A stretch of DNA of 64,000 nucleotides from Candidatus Obscuribacterales bacterium (GTDB lineage: Bacteria; Cyanobacteriota; Vampirovibrionia; Obscuribacterales; Obscuribacteraceae). A model generated the notes under the pieces. The model had not been told where the DNA came from and made no database searches. It worked only from the letters and a program-made list of their open reading frames with translations. Of the stretch, positions 26,537 through 35,074 are shown piece after piece (position 1 is the stretch's first letter; the number at the start of each line of letters is the position of its first letter). Location of the stretch: contig JACKCM010000003.1 in assembly GCA_020634035.1 (NCBI GenBank), forward strand, positions 310,001 to 374,000. Reading direction: 5' to 3'. Made by a program: the position numbers and the translations under genes.

Positions 26537-26539
26537 AAG

Positions 26540-27346
26540 TTGTCCTCCCAGCAAAGATTCAAATCAAAAGTAGCTGTTATTACAGGTGCCGGTTCCGGTA
26601 TCGGACGGGCGACTGCGGTAGCTTTTGCCAGGGAAGGGGCATCCGTGGTGGCAGTGGATGTGAACGGCGAAGCGCTTAAATCCCTTGAGAAAGAACTCGG
26701 TCCGATCGCAGGCAAAGAGGCTGGTTGTCTTACCATCGAAGGAGATATCGCCGCCGAAGAGACCGGTGCCGAGATAAAGCTGCGGACCCTCGAAGAGTTT
26801 GGCACGATCAGCTATCTTTTCAACAATGCCGGTACTGAGTTCGTGGCGCCGTTGCTGGAAACTTCAGTAGCTGATTGGAATCGAGTAATCGAGACCAACT
26901 TAAGGGGCACTTTCCTGGTTACGAAAGCCTGCCTTGAAGTGATGGTGAACAATCGCTTCGGTGTGGTGATTAACAACGCCTCGGACGCAGGTATTCGGGG
27001 ACTTAGAATGAATGCTGCCTACAGTACGTCAAAGGCTGGCATTGTGCATCTGACGCGGTCCATCGCTATGGACTACGCGACCCTGGGCGTGCGCTCAAAC
27101 TGTATTTGTCCCGGCTGTATTAAAACTCCACTTTGTGAAAGGTTCAACGAAGAGGTAGGCAGCCGAGAGGGTATCAGCGGAAAAGAAGCGCTGAACAAAT
27201 TCGTTATGGCAAATATTCCTATGGAGCGGGTGGGCTTACCGGAGGAAGTCGCCTCGGTCGTCCTTTTTCTCGCCTCGGATCAGGCAAGTTATATAACCGG
27301 CGCGGTGATACCAATTGACGGCGGACTGACTGCGGGAATGAACTGA
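26540..27346 (+). CDS. Short-chain dehydrogenase/reductase
   Basis: A 268-residue classical SDR. The NAD(P) motif is TGAGSGIGRA (15-24), with VVAVDVNGE indicating an acidic residue after strand 2 and so a preference for NAD. NNAG is present, as are the catalytic Ser (NNASDAG) and Tyr/Lys (YSTSK). It ends with the usual YITGAVIPIDGG. The start must be TTG at 26540: an in-frame stop lies six bases upstream and no ATG precedes the Rossmann motif. It resembles FabG/glucose-dehydrogenase-like SDRs, but the substrate cannot be read. It follows the small GspE-N-like gene by three bases. Confidence 0.85.
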   Translation: MSSQQRFKSKVAVITGAGSGIGRATAVAFAREGASVVAVDVNGEALKSLEKELGPIAGKEAGCLTIEGDIAAEETGAEIKLRTLEEFGTISYLFNNAGTEFVAPLLETSVADWNRVIETNLRGTFLVTKACLEVMVNNRFGVVINNASDAGIRGLRMNAAYSTSKAGIVHLTRSIAMDYATLGVRSNCICPGCIKTPLCERFNEEVGSREGISGKEALNKFVMANIPMERVGLPEEVASVVLFLASDQASYITGAVIPIDGGLTAGMN

Positions 27347-27367
27347 CTTGGGTTGATTTGAATTGTA

Positions 27368-28543
27368 TCAATCAAGCTCAAATAGATACTTCCGCAAACA
27401 ATCCTTTAAATCCGGATTCTTCTCTCTCTTTTCAAGACTGCTCAAAAGCGCCGCATCTCCGGAGCGAAATATAGCCCAGGCAGCATGCTCCCGAAGCATT
27501 TCATCATCTGCAACCCAGGCGAAATCAAAAACCGCCCGCTTGACCGCTTCAAGTTCAGAAGAATCAACTTCAGGCCACCGCGTGGAACCACTCACAATCT
27601 CAGCAAACTGATTACCGAGAACAACCAGGGCATTTCTAAGAAGACCTCGTCTTCTGGGGCGCCTCAATGCAGTTGATCCAAATCTCTGCTGAAACAGCTC
27701 ATCACTATCGATCGCCAGTAAATCGACAAGGTCTAAATAATGTCCAGCCCCTGACTGAGGTTCAAACTCAACCCAGGGTGTCTTTACCGGTCTCTGGTTA
27801 TATGGACAAACTTCCTGGCAGACATCGCAACCGAAGACCCAGTCACCCATACTTTGACGAAGCTCAAGTGGTACACCGTCTCGATTTTCAATCGTCAGAT
27901 ATGAGATGCAGCGATTTGAATCAACAACGCCCGGTTCTACAATGGCTTGAGTAGGGCAATCAACACCACATCTAAAGCACTTTCCACAAGTCCCCACGTA
28001 GGGACCATCTGCTTCCAGCTCAATATCAAGGAAGAGCTCTCCGATAAAAGAATAGGAGCCCGCAAGTTCAGGCATAATCAAAAGAGAATTCTTGCCAATG
28101 AACCCGAGTCCATGACGGTCCGCATATGCTTGTTCGAAAAATGGATAGCTATCAATAAACGGCTTGCCAAGAACAGAACAATTCAATTCAACCGCGATTC
28201 TGTCCCTCAACTCTCTCATTTTCTTTCGAAAGACGGCATGATAATCCAGGCCCACCGCATAACGAGCTACCGCTCCATGAAAAGGTCTGATAGAAGGTCT
28301 CTCGGAGTAATAGCTAACCGAAGCGAGAACTGCCGACTTGCTTCCCTCAAAAAAATATCCGGGTTGCATCCTTCGATCTAGATTCTTTTGCATGTAATGC
28401 ATAGAAGCAGCAAAACCATTTTCGATCCAAGATAGATACCGATCTTGTTGATCTTTGAGCGGTTGCATACTACCAATGGAGACGTGATGAAAACCCAGAT
28501 CATGGGCGATTTCGATTACTACTGACTTCTTGTTAATAGTCAC
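27368..28543 (-). CDS. queG: Epoxyqueuosine reductase
   Basis: A 391-residue cobalamin-dependent iron-sulfur enzyme that makes the last step of queuosine synthesis on tRNA. Two 4Fe-4S motifs are clear: CGKCFRCGVDCP and CDVCQEVCPYN. The N-terminal DUF1730 region includes YAVGLDYHAVFRKK and YADRHGLGFIGKNSLLI. A HEAT-repeat-like tail (about 300-391) matches the usual form. The start is GTG at 28543 with no good ribosome site. queA, an earlier step of the same pathway, lies 1.3 kb away on the other strand, separated by a transposase-derived gene. Confidence 0.95.
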   Translation of the reverse strand: MTINKKSVVIEIAHDLGFHHVSIGSMQPLKDQQDRYLSWIENGFAASMHYMQKNLDRRMQPGYFFEGSKSAVLASVSYYSERPSIRPFHGAVARYAVGLDYHAVFRKKMRELRDRIAVELNCSVLGKPFIDSYPFFEQAYADRHGLGFIGKNSLLIMPELAGSYSFIGELFLDIELEADGPYVGTCGKCFRCGVDCPTQAIVEPGVVDSNRCISYLTIENRDGVPLELRQSMGDWVFGCDVCQEVCPYNQRPVKTPWVEFEPQSGAGHYLDLVDLLAIDSDELFQQRFGSTALRRPRRRGLLRNALVVLGNQFAEIVSGSTRWPEVDSSELEAVKRAVFDFAWVADDEMLREHAAWAIFRSGDAALLSSLEKREKNPDLKDCLRKYLFELD

Positions 28544-28697
28544 AATACGAGGAATTTCAAATACTCTTCTCGACCCGGAATTTAAACTGTTAACACTTTA
28601 AATTTCAAGGTGAAAGAAAAAATTTTTTCTGCAAATTGAACTAAACCTGCCCTCACTTCGTAGAAACAATAAAAGGGTAAAGGGAGGGCCGCCTCAA

Positions 28698-29768
28698 ATG
28701 AGCCGCAAATACTCAGAATTTAAGAATGATGAGACTGAAAAAAATCTTTTATCTGTGTGGAAAGCGTTTGAAGCAGAATTTCCCACAGATGATGAATGCT
28801 GGCAAGAGATATACAGCCGCCTGCATCGCATAGACTGCCACGAATGCGGCTCAGAGAAATTGACTGCAACAAGCAACTGCAGAACCATGCGCTGCACAAA
28901 CTGCAACAGCTTTGTTTGGATAACCGCAGGTACCTTCTTCAACCGCATTAGAAAACCAAGAGCATGGCTCGCAGCAATGTACCTTCTGGAAGAAGGAATC
29001 TCAATTAGCGCCCACAGATTTCATCAACTGGTAAATATTAGCGCGACCGGCGCCGCTCAAATCTTCAAGAAGATCTCGCTTCTGATCTCAAATCTATCTC
29101 TAACTCCGAATCAATACAGCGAACTCGAATCACCCGGCTTTACCCCTGTACTGGCGAGAAGGAGCAAAGAGACTGATGCATGGCGACATCCTTCTATCTT
29201 CGATAGAGCTTCTATCGATTCACAGATCACACCACCGAGAATGCCCTTTGCGGACAAAAACTCCCCCACAAACCTATTCGAAACAATGCTGACTACAGAT
29301 TCACAGCTTGCCATATATGATTATCTAGCTGAAACACCTGCGAAATCAGCGCGTTCGGCTCACATAGACGAACTCTGTGCTCAGCTCGGTCTCAATGCCG
29401 CAGACGCGAGCGCGGCTACGACGCTTATGGAAATTGACGGAATATTAGAAAGGCTACCCGGAGGGAGATTCAGAATCAAAACAGTGTTCTCCAGCCAACT
29501 CAGGCCGAACAATCCAAAACACAGCGAAGGAAAGATGGACGACTATCAAAAGTCACTCCTGAAGTTTATCGAGTTCACAAAAGCTGTCTTTCATGGAATC
29601 AGTCGCAGATATCTGCAACTCTATTTAATTCTCTTCTGGATCAAACTGGACAGAAAACGCTGGTCAAAAGGCAAATTACGAAGCCTCTGTATAAACTCCC
29701 CATTTATTCACGATGAACAACTCAACAGCTTCGTGTCACCATTCATAGTAACGATCGTAAACGAATAA
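28698..29768 (+). CDS. Transposase-derived DNA-binding protein (zinc ribbon, winged helix, no DDE core)
   Basis: A 356-residue protein of unusual build. The N-terminus looks like an IS1595/ISXO2-family transposase: a zinc ribbon (Cys47, Cys50, Cys66, Cys69; DCHECG...RCTNC) followed by TAGTFFNRIRKPRAWLAAMY and a helix-turn-helix-like segment to about 128. The middle (about 200-262) resembles a DprA-type winged helix (QLAIYDYLAETP...LERLPGGRFRI). The end (about 285-320, FTKAVFHGISRRYLQLYLILF) resembles the final part of ISXO2 transposases. The catalytic DDE region normally between these parts is absent. It should bind DNA but not transpose. GGAGGG lies nine bases before the ATG. A domesticated regulator is inferred. 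Confidence 0.7.
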   Translation: MSRKYSEFKNDETEKNLLSVWKAFEAEFPTDDECWQEIYSRLHRIDCHECGSEKLTATSNCRTMRCTNCNSFVWITAGTFFNRIRKPRAWLAAMYLLEEGISISAHRFHQLVNISATGAAQIFKKISLLISNLSLTPNQYSELESPGFTPVLARRSKETDAWRHPSIFDRASIDSQITPPRMPFADKNSPTNLFETMLTTDSQLAIYDYLAETPAKSARSAHIDELCAQLGLNAADASAATTLMEIDGILERLPGGRFRIKTVFSSQLRPNNPKHSEGKMDDYQKSLLKFIEFTKAVFHGISRRYLQLYLILFWIKLDRKRWSKGKLRSLCINSPFIHDEQLNSFVSPFIVTIVNE

Positions 29769-29783
29769 GCTTTCGAAACAGTT

Positions 29784-29810
29784 TTGGCTGGCTCCTATTT
29801 ACTGTATATT
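29784..29810 (+). promoter_or_regulatory. Possible promoter of queA
   Basis: TTGGCT (29784-29789) and TATATT (29805-29810) are 15 bases apart, about 27 bases before the queA start. Spacing is short and the -35 is only partly consensus. Confidence 0.3.
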
Positions 29811-29836
29811 CACTTCCTCCGCCAAGAAAAGGAATT

Positions 29837-30991
29837 ATGAAGTCAAAACCCAGTACAACCAGCACCGAAACAAACCAGGATGCTTTTACCCTCGAAGACC
29901 TGAGCTATGACCTTCCTGAAGAGCTCATCGCCCAGGAGCCCCTGGCCGTGCGCCATGAATCGCGACTCCTTGTATTAGATCGGGCAAATTCGGAGATACA
30001 CCATTGCCGCTTTGCTGACATTGCAAACTATCTGAACCCCGGCGACCTGCTGGTGGTCAACGACACCAAGGTTCTACCTGCAAGATTGCTGGCGAAACGA
30101 CAGAGTGGCGGAGAGGTACGCATTCAACTAATAAAACCATGCACCAGAAGTAAACATCTCTGGGAAGCCATGGGCATGCCGCTGCGACGTATCAAACCTG
30201 GTGAGCATCTCCGCATAGAAACTCCTGAAGAATCCGGTGACAGACAGCTAAACGAGCAGACAAGAGAGATTTTGATCGAAGACATTATCGAAGATGCAGA
30301 CGGCTACAAAAGACTGATTATAAATTTCCTTTCCAATGAGAATATGAGGTCGATTCTCACCACAGCCGGCCATGCCCCTTTGCCTCCCTACATTCGAAGA
30401 GAACTCGGTCCTAAAGACCATGACCTCGACGAGAAGCGAAAAGAAGATCTCTCGCGATATCAAACTATCTTTGCTAAAGCACCAGGTGCAGTGGCAGCAC
30501 CGACAGCGGGCCTGCATTTTTCTGATGCCGTATTTGATTCATTGAAAGGAAAGGGAGTAAACGTAGAGCATATAACCCTGCATGTCGGAGCGGGCACATT
30601 TAAACCGATCACAAGCACCATAGAAGAGCACTCGGTAGAAGCAGAGAGCTATTCGATAGGAAAGGACACAGCGTCAAGAATTAACGAAGTAAAAGCCAAC
30701 GGCAAAAGAGTCATCGCTGTCGGGACAACAAGCATGAGAGCCCTGGAATCATCCGTTGAAAACGGCACCATTCAACCCTGCCAGAACAGGGAAACAAACC
30801 TGTTTATAAAACCCGGTCACCAGTTCAAGATAGTCGACTCTATGGTGACGAACTTTCATTTGAGCGGCTCAAGCCTGCTCGTACTGGTGGCAACCTTTGC
30901 CGGTAAAGAACGAATTCTCAAAGCCTACCAAGAAGCGATTGCGCAAAAATATCGATTTTACAGCTATGGCGATGCCATGCTGATTATTTAG
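29837..30991 (+). CDS. queA: S-adenosylmethionine:tRNA ribosyltransferase-isomerase
   Basis: A 384-residue QueA that moves the ribose of S-adenosylmethionine onto preQ1 at the wobble base of certain tRNAs. Family motifs are LPEELIAQEPLAVRHESRLL near the start, NDTKVLPARLLA, GAVAAPTAGLHFS, HVGAGTFKPI, GTTSMRALES, LFIKPGHQF and the C-terminal RFYSYGDAMLI. The length is slightly above the usual 340-350, with a hydrophilic insert at about 135-160. AGGA lies four bases before the ATG. queG is nearby. The convergent degenerate GGDEF gene ends four bases downstream. Confidence 0.96.
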   Translation: MKSKPSTTSTETNQDAFTLEDLSYDLPEELIAQEPLAVRHESRLLVLDRANSEIHHCRFADIANYLNPGDLLVVNDTKVLPARLLAKRQSGGEVRIQLIKPCTRSKHLWEAMGMPLRRIKPGEHLRIETPEESGDRQLNEQTREILIEDIIEDADGYKRLIINFLSNENMRSILTTAGHAPLPPYIRRELGPKDHDLDEKRKEDLSRYQTIFAKAPGAVAAPTAGLHFSDAVFDSLKGKGVNVEHITLHVGAGTFKPITSTIEEHSVEAESYSIGKDTASRINEVKANGKRVIAVGTTSMRALESSVENGTIQPCQNRETNLFIKPGHQFKIVDSMVTNFHLSGSSLLVLVATFAGKERILKAYQEAIAQKYRFYSYGDAMLII

Positions 30992-30995
30992 CAAA

Positions 30996-31697
30996 TCAAA
31001 CAGGACAGAAAGCTGTGCCGTTGCCGCCCTTATCCAGCACCATATCCGTCGCCAGGTCTGCTTTGGCAATCAACTCTCCTGCATCAGAGCCGATACCAGG
31101 AAAATAAGCAATTCCAATACTGCCCTCGACATACAGCTTGTGCCAGCGATACTCTACCGGGGTCACTTCAATCTTTTTCCGAATTCTCTCGGCCAGAATT
31201 GCAGCACCACTTCCTGGAGTCTCCGGAAGCATCAAAATAAATTTGTTGTTTCCATAACGAGCCACCATATCCACTTCCTGGCGGGTAAGGTCGATCAACA
31301 TATCGGCGACCGTGGACACAGCCAGGTCAAGAGCGGTCACTCCATAAGATTCTTCGATCTTGTCGAATCCTTCCACCGCCACAATCATCACCGAAACAGC
31401 CCGGTTATATCGCTTGGAGCGCTTTATCTCACGCTCCAAACGGCGAACTAGATAACGGAAATTGTAAGCCTGGGTGCCATCATCATAAAAAGCGATCCGG
31501 ATAACATCATCATGGCTCAGAATAGTTTTCTTGCGCGGCTCCGGACGAGAGAACATGGTCTGTTGCCTGGGTTTATTCAACTCTTCCAGGGCAGCGATGT
31601 GATCTTGATTGATAGAAGTGTTTCTAAGATCGCTCAAACGGCGGTGAAACACGTTATCCTTTGCGATCCCATCAATCCATTTTTCATCATTCGACAT
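30996..31697 (-). CDS. Degenerate GGDEF protein, active site and I-site lost
   Basis: A 233-residue soluble protein with an N-terminal linker and one GGDEF fold (about 68-230). The signature reads GNNKF (149-153) instead of GG(D/E)EF, and the metal aspartates are replaced (VAVEGF, Ala107 and Glu109). The inhibitory RxxD is not in register: QEVD precedes MVARYGNNKF. It therefore looks like neither a cyclase nor a classical c-di-GMP receptor. It is related to the protein at 22635 (shared PETxxSGAAIxAERIR and a trailing KGG). It is the last gene of the thiL-folD-cinA run. A protein-protein role is possible. Confidence 0.75.
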   Translation of the reverse strand: MSNDEKWIDGIAKDNVFHRRLSDLRNTSINQDHIAALEELNKPRQQTMFSRPEPRKKTILSHDDVIRIAFYDDGTQAYNFRYLVRRLEREIKRSKRYNRAVSVMIVAVEGFDKIEESYGVTALDLAVSTVADMLIDLTRQEVDMVARYGNNKFILMLPETPGSGAAILAERIRKKIEVTPVEYRWHKLYVEGSIGIAYFPGIGSDAGELIAKADLATDMVLDKGGNGTAFCPV

Positions 31698-31769
31698 ATA
31701 GGCGACTTCAAAACTTCTCAGAAAAGAACTAGTACCTTTGCAATATATAGCTAAACTTACGCCAAATTG

Positions 31770-33089
31770 TCAATTTTCAAACGTCTTATCCTGCCTCTCC
31801 AGCAGATAAAGTCTCAACAAGTTGAGACTCTCGTTTGCTGTCCGGTAACGAATCTCCGACCGGCTGGATTTATTGCCCAGGCGCAGCTCTTTTGTATCCG
31901 TCCCCTGGCTGCTATCTATGCCCAGATAAACCAACCCAACAGGTTTATCCTCCGAACCGCCCCCGGGTCCGGCGATACCGGTCACCGCAAGGCCGATATC
32001 CGCCCCCGCCTTCCGACGCACGCCCCGGGCCATCGCCCTGGCACAGGCTTCGCTAACCGCACCTTCACCTTCCAGGACCGAGGCAGGCACCTGAAGCTCA
32101 TTCATCTTTGCTTCATTAGAATAGGTAACGAGATTCAGACCGATATATTCTGAGGAGCCGGGTACATCGGTTAATCGTGTACTTACCAGGCCACCAGTAC
32201 AGGACTCGGCAAGCGCCACGGTCAATTTGCTATGTCTCAGCAACTCTCCGACCACAGATTCCAGAGTGTCATCGTCCCGACCATAACAAAGAGAGCCGCT
32301 TTCCGAGAGAATCTCATCCACCACAGGTTTTACCAGACTCTCTGCTTCCGCAAGACTGGACGCTTTGGCTGTCACCCTCAAGCGGCACTCACCCCGACCT
32401 GCATACGGCGCCACAGTAGGATTCTTGCCTTCCAAAAGAGAGGCATACTTCTCTGCCAGGCTCGACTCACCAATACCGATGTGCTTCAACTCTACCGAAT
32501 AAATGGTCTCACCCACCACCCGCTCGGATAAAAATCCGGCCACAGTCTCTTTCCACATCGCTCTTAACTCGTGAGGAACCCCGGGGAAGGTGATAATTGT
32601 GCTGGTGCCACTTTCCTGACCCTGCCCGGAAATCAGTCCGTCGGCTATGAGCTTCGCCCGATCCAGCTCCCATATGATGCCTGGAGCTGTACCTCGAGGG
32701 TTCGGCAATATACTCGCCCCAACCGGTCGCATAGCCTGCTTATTGTTCGAGGACGGCATATTATAACCCCGCCCGGCGAAGAACTCTTTCAACTCAGCCA
32801 GCAAAGCCTCGTCCATTTTCAGCTCACTACCAAAAGCGTCGGCAATGCACTCCATGGTCAAATCGTCGGCTGTGGGACCCAGACCCCCGGAAGTGATCAC
32901 GATATCCGAACGAGAGGCCGCCCGCTTGAGACAGGCGATGATTCGCTCAGGATTGTCACCTACGGTGGTGTGAAAAAAACAGTTGATACCAAGACGTGCA
33001 AGCTCTTCGCTGAGGAAGCGGCTATTGGTATCCGTTATCTGCCCCAGCAGGATTTCTGTGCCGATGGCAATAATCTCAGCCGATTGCAT
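31770..33089 (-). CDS. cinA: CinA: ADP-ribose pyrophosphatase and nicotinamide-nucleotide amidase
   Basis: A 439-residue two-domain CinA. The N-terminal molybdopterin-binding-like (COG1058) domain shows AEIIAIGTEILLGQITDTNS and TSGGLGPTADDLT. The C-terminal amidase domain shows LAESCTGGLVSTRLTDVPGSS and GLAVTGIAGPGGG. Known CinA proteins recycle pyridine nucleotides by deamidating NMN and clearing ADP-ribose; the competence link is only by name in many bacteria. The start ATG at 33089 has no strong ribosome site. It lies 14 bases after a small membrane protein gene. Confidence 0.95.
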   Translation of the reverse strand: MQSAEIIAIGTEILLGQITDTNSRFLSEELARLGINCFFHTTVGDNPERIIACLKRAASRSDIVITSGGLGPTADDLTMECIADAFGSELKMDEALLAELKEFFAGRGYNMPSSNNKQAMRPVGASILPNPRGTAPGIIWELDRAKLIADGLISGQGQESGTSTIITFPGVPHELRAMWKETVAGFLSERVVGETIYSVELKHIGIGESSLAEKYASLLEGKNPTVAPYAGRGECRLRVTAKASSLAEAESLVKPVVDEILSESGSLCYGRDDDTLESVVGELLRHSKLTVALAESCTGGLVSTRLTDVPGSSEYIGLNLVTYSNEAKMNELQVPASVLEGEGAVSEACARAMARGVRRKAGADIGLAVTGIAGPGGGSEDKPVGLVYLGIDSSQGTDTKELRLGNKSSRSEIRYRTANESLNLLRLYLLERQDKTFEN

Positions 33090-33103
33090 GGGGCCAACTA
33101 AAC

Positions 33104-33313
33104 TTAAGCAAACTGGAGGTTGTAGTTGTTCACATCCGTTCCCGGAAGAAGCATGCCATGACCGCCACTGGGCTCAGCCGGCACTGCATTGGGATCCTGG
33201 GTGCTGTGCGCATAAAGAGCGTAGAGCCCTATGCCGAAAACTGACATCGCGAAACACACGAAGAAAAATGTCAACCAAGTTCTGCTTGGATCGTGATGTT
33301 CCGAACTGCTCAT
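33104..33313 (-). CDS. Small single-pass membrane protein
   Basis: A 69-residue protein with one membrane helix (about 13-34) and a short hydrophilic tail rich in Gly, Pro and Asn. The family is not recognised. AGGAG lies seven bases before the ATG, which supports it as real. It sits between a predicted membrane protein gene and cinA on the same strand. Confidence 0.6.
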   Translation of the reverse strand: MSSSEHHDPSRTWLTFFFVCFAMSVFGIGLYALYAHSTQDPNAVPAEPSGGHGMLLPGTDVNNYNLQFA

Positions 33314-33481
33314 TTCAAAACTCCTGTCATTATTTGGATAGTCTATCCGTATCCGTCAATACTAAGTCTGCTCCAGACAGTATAGGACTATTGACGCCGA
33401 TACGGCACAGGCGATTAATCGGATGCAAGGTTATTGTTTCCTAATATCAGGTGTCAAGAACGGGCGGTTTTCAAGACACCG

Positions 33482-34177
33482 TTAAAAACCGGACATCTCT
33501 TTTAGCAGGTTCATACAGACATTGATGTCGTATTTTTTCTCATCGTCCAGTTGAACAGCATATAAAAGCAGAATCTTCTCTTTCTCGGGCAGGATCATAC
33601 AAGCCACCAGCCCCATGTGCTTCTCTTCTTTTGGGTCTTCCACCTCGCCCACGATATAGGGCATGGTCGCTCCCTGGAAAGTCCAACTGCCCCTCGAAAC
33701 CGCCTTGGTAAACTTGCCCGAGAAGCCATGGGTGTTCAAACCGATTCGATAAGCGCTGTCCAACAACTCTTCGGTTTCTCCTTTGCCTTTACAAGAGAAG
33801 AAAAGAATCTGCTGCCTTCCTTTAACGCTGTTTTTGTCTTCTTTGACATCTTTGTCGCTCTTTTTGCCCGCGCTTTCCGTTTCAGTCGCGTCTGCGGCAT
33901 AATCGACTCCGACGAATTTCAAATTGGTCGTCCAGAAAAGATCGAGATCGGCACCAAAAACATATTCATATCCGGACGGCAGCGGATCGGGAAAACCGGC
34001 TATTCCCCCGGCCACCTTCTTGATATAAGGCGCCTCTTGAGAGTGCTCAAAGGTAGCCTTGAAGGCCATCGCCCCGGAGACGATACCGTATATGGAGCCA
34101 GCAAACATGAGACTGACCATCAAAATCAGCAGCCGTGACCACTGAGGCAGCGGTTTTCGTACAGCCTGAGTTTCCAT
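33482..34177 (-). CDS. Membrane-anchored protein of unknown function
   Basis: A 231-residue protein with one N-terminal membrane helix (about 15-38) and an extracytoplasmic globular part. A lysine/aspartate-rich low-complexity stretch (about 100-122) divides it. No known domain is recognised; the later half (ILFFSCKGKGETEELL..., VSRGSWTFQGATMPYIVGEV) looks like an alpha/beta fold. The start ATG follows the folD stop by one base without a good ribosome site, which suggests coupled translation. There is no further clue to function. Confidence 0.65.
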   Translation of the reverse strand: METQAVRKPLPQWSRLLILMVSLMFAGSIYGIVSGAMAFKATFEHSQEAPYIKKVAGGIAGFPDPLPSGYEYVFGADLDLFWTTNLKFVGVDYAADATETESAGKKSDKDVKEDKNSVKGRQQILFFSCKGKGETEELLDSAYRIGLNTHGFSGKFTKAVSRGSWTFQGATMPYIVGEVEDPKEEKHMGLVACMILPEKEKILLLYAVQLDDEKKYDINVCMNLLKEMSGF

Positions 34178-34178
34178 A

Positions 34179-35063
34179 CTAGTCGAGATTCAGCCTTCTT
34201 TTATACGACCAGACCGTGTTGGCAAGAAGTTGCGCCACCGTCATCGGACCTACACCACCGGGCACCGGCGATATCTTACCAGCCACTTCCGAAGCGCTGC
34301 CGAATTCAACATCACCAGTGATTTTCGAGCCGCCATCTTCGGTCTTGTGGTAATGGATACCAACATCGACGACTACGGCACCAGGCTTGATCCAGGAACC
34401 GGGTACGAACTCCGAGCGGCCTACAGCCACCACAAGAATATCCGCCTGCCGCACCACTTGATCGAGATTTTGTGTTCGGCTGTGACAGATAGTCACCGTG
34501 GCATTGCGCTCCAGCAAAAGCAATGCGGCCGGTTTGCCAACCAGCTGTGAACGACCGATTACCACTGCGCTGGCACCTTCCAGTGGCACTTTATAAAAAT
34601 CAAGCAGAGTAATGATCCCGGCAGGAGTGCAGGGTCTCAATCCGGCAACGCCTGCGGTCAAACAACCGAGATTGTAAGGATGAAGACCATCAGCATCTTT
34701 ATTCGGATCTATCTCTTCGAGAATCTTTTCTTCGCTGAGATGCCCGGGAAGAGGAAGTTGCACCAGAATACCATCTACGGTATCAGATTGATTGAGCTCT
34801 TTGATGCATTCAAGAACTTGCTCTTCTGTGGCGTCTTTATCAAAACGTCTCAAGAAGCTCTCTATGCCCACCTTAGCGCAGGCTTTGATTTTATTGCGCA
34901 CATACAATTCGCTAGCAGGATTGTCGCCAACCAGAACCACAGCCAGACCCGGCGCTCGGTGCCCGGCAGCTGTAAAAGCAGCAACTTCTTTCTTCAAGTC
35001 GATTCGCACCGACTTAGCTACTTCTTTTCCGTCCAGAATCTCAACCGCTTTAGTATTCGTCAC
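34179..35063 (-). CDS. folD: Methylene-tetrahydrofolate dehydrogenase/cyclohydrolase
   Basis: A 294-residue FolD that interconverts 5,10-methylene-, methenyl- and formyl-tetrahydrofolate. Visible motifs are ILDGKEVAK, the active-site region ASELYVRNKIKACAKVGI, DGILVQLPLPGH, KDADGLHPYN, the NADP loop VVIGRSQLVGKPAA and the C-terminal PVPGGVGPMTVA. I choose a GTG at 35063, with GAGGG eight bases upstream, which puts the start where most relatives begin. A TTG at 35078 overlapping the thiL stop (TTGA) is the alternative. thiL lies directly upstream and a membrane protein directly downstream. Confidence 0.96.
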   Translation of the reverse strand: MTNTKAVEILDGKEVAKSVRIDLKKEVAAFTAAGHRAPGLAVVLVGDNPASELYVRNKIKACAKVGIESFLRRFDKDATEEQVLECIKELNQSDTVDGILVQLPLPGHLSEEKILEEIDPNKDADGLHPYNLGCLTAGVAGLRPCTPAGIITLLDFYKVPLEGASAVVIGRSQLVGKPAALLLLERNATVTICHSRTQNLDQVVRQADILVVAVGRSEFVPGSWIKPGAVVVDVGIHYHKTEDGGSKITGDVEFGSASEVAGKISPVPGGVGPMTVAQLLANTVWSYKRRLNLD

Positions 35064-35074
35064 CGCTCCAGCCC

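Noticed and set aside
28617..28628. AAAAAATTTTTT palindrome before the transposase-derived gene as a terminal inverted repeat
   Set aside because: It is a simple A/T run in a divergent promoter region, and no matching end lies past 29768.
33314..33481. Hairpin with GGTGTC/GACACC arms between two membrane protein genes
   Set aside because: It has internal mismatches and no T-run on either strand, so I do not call a terminator.
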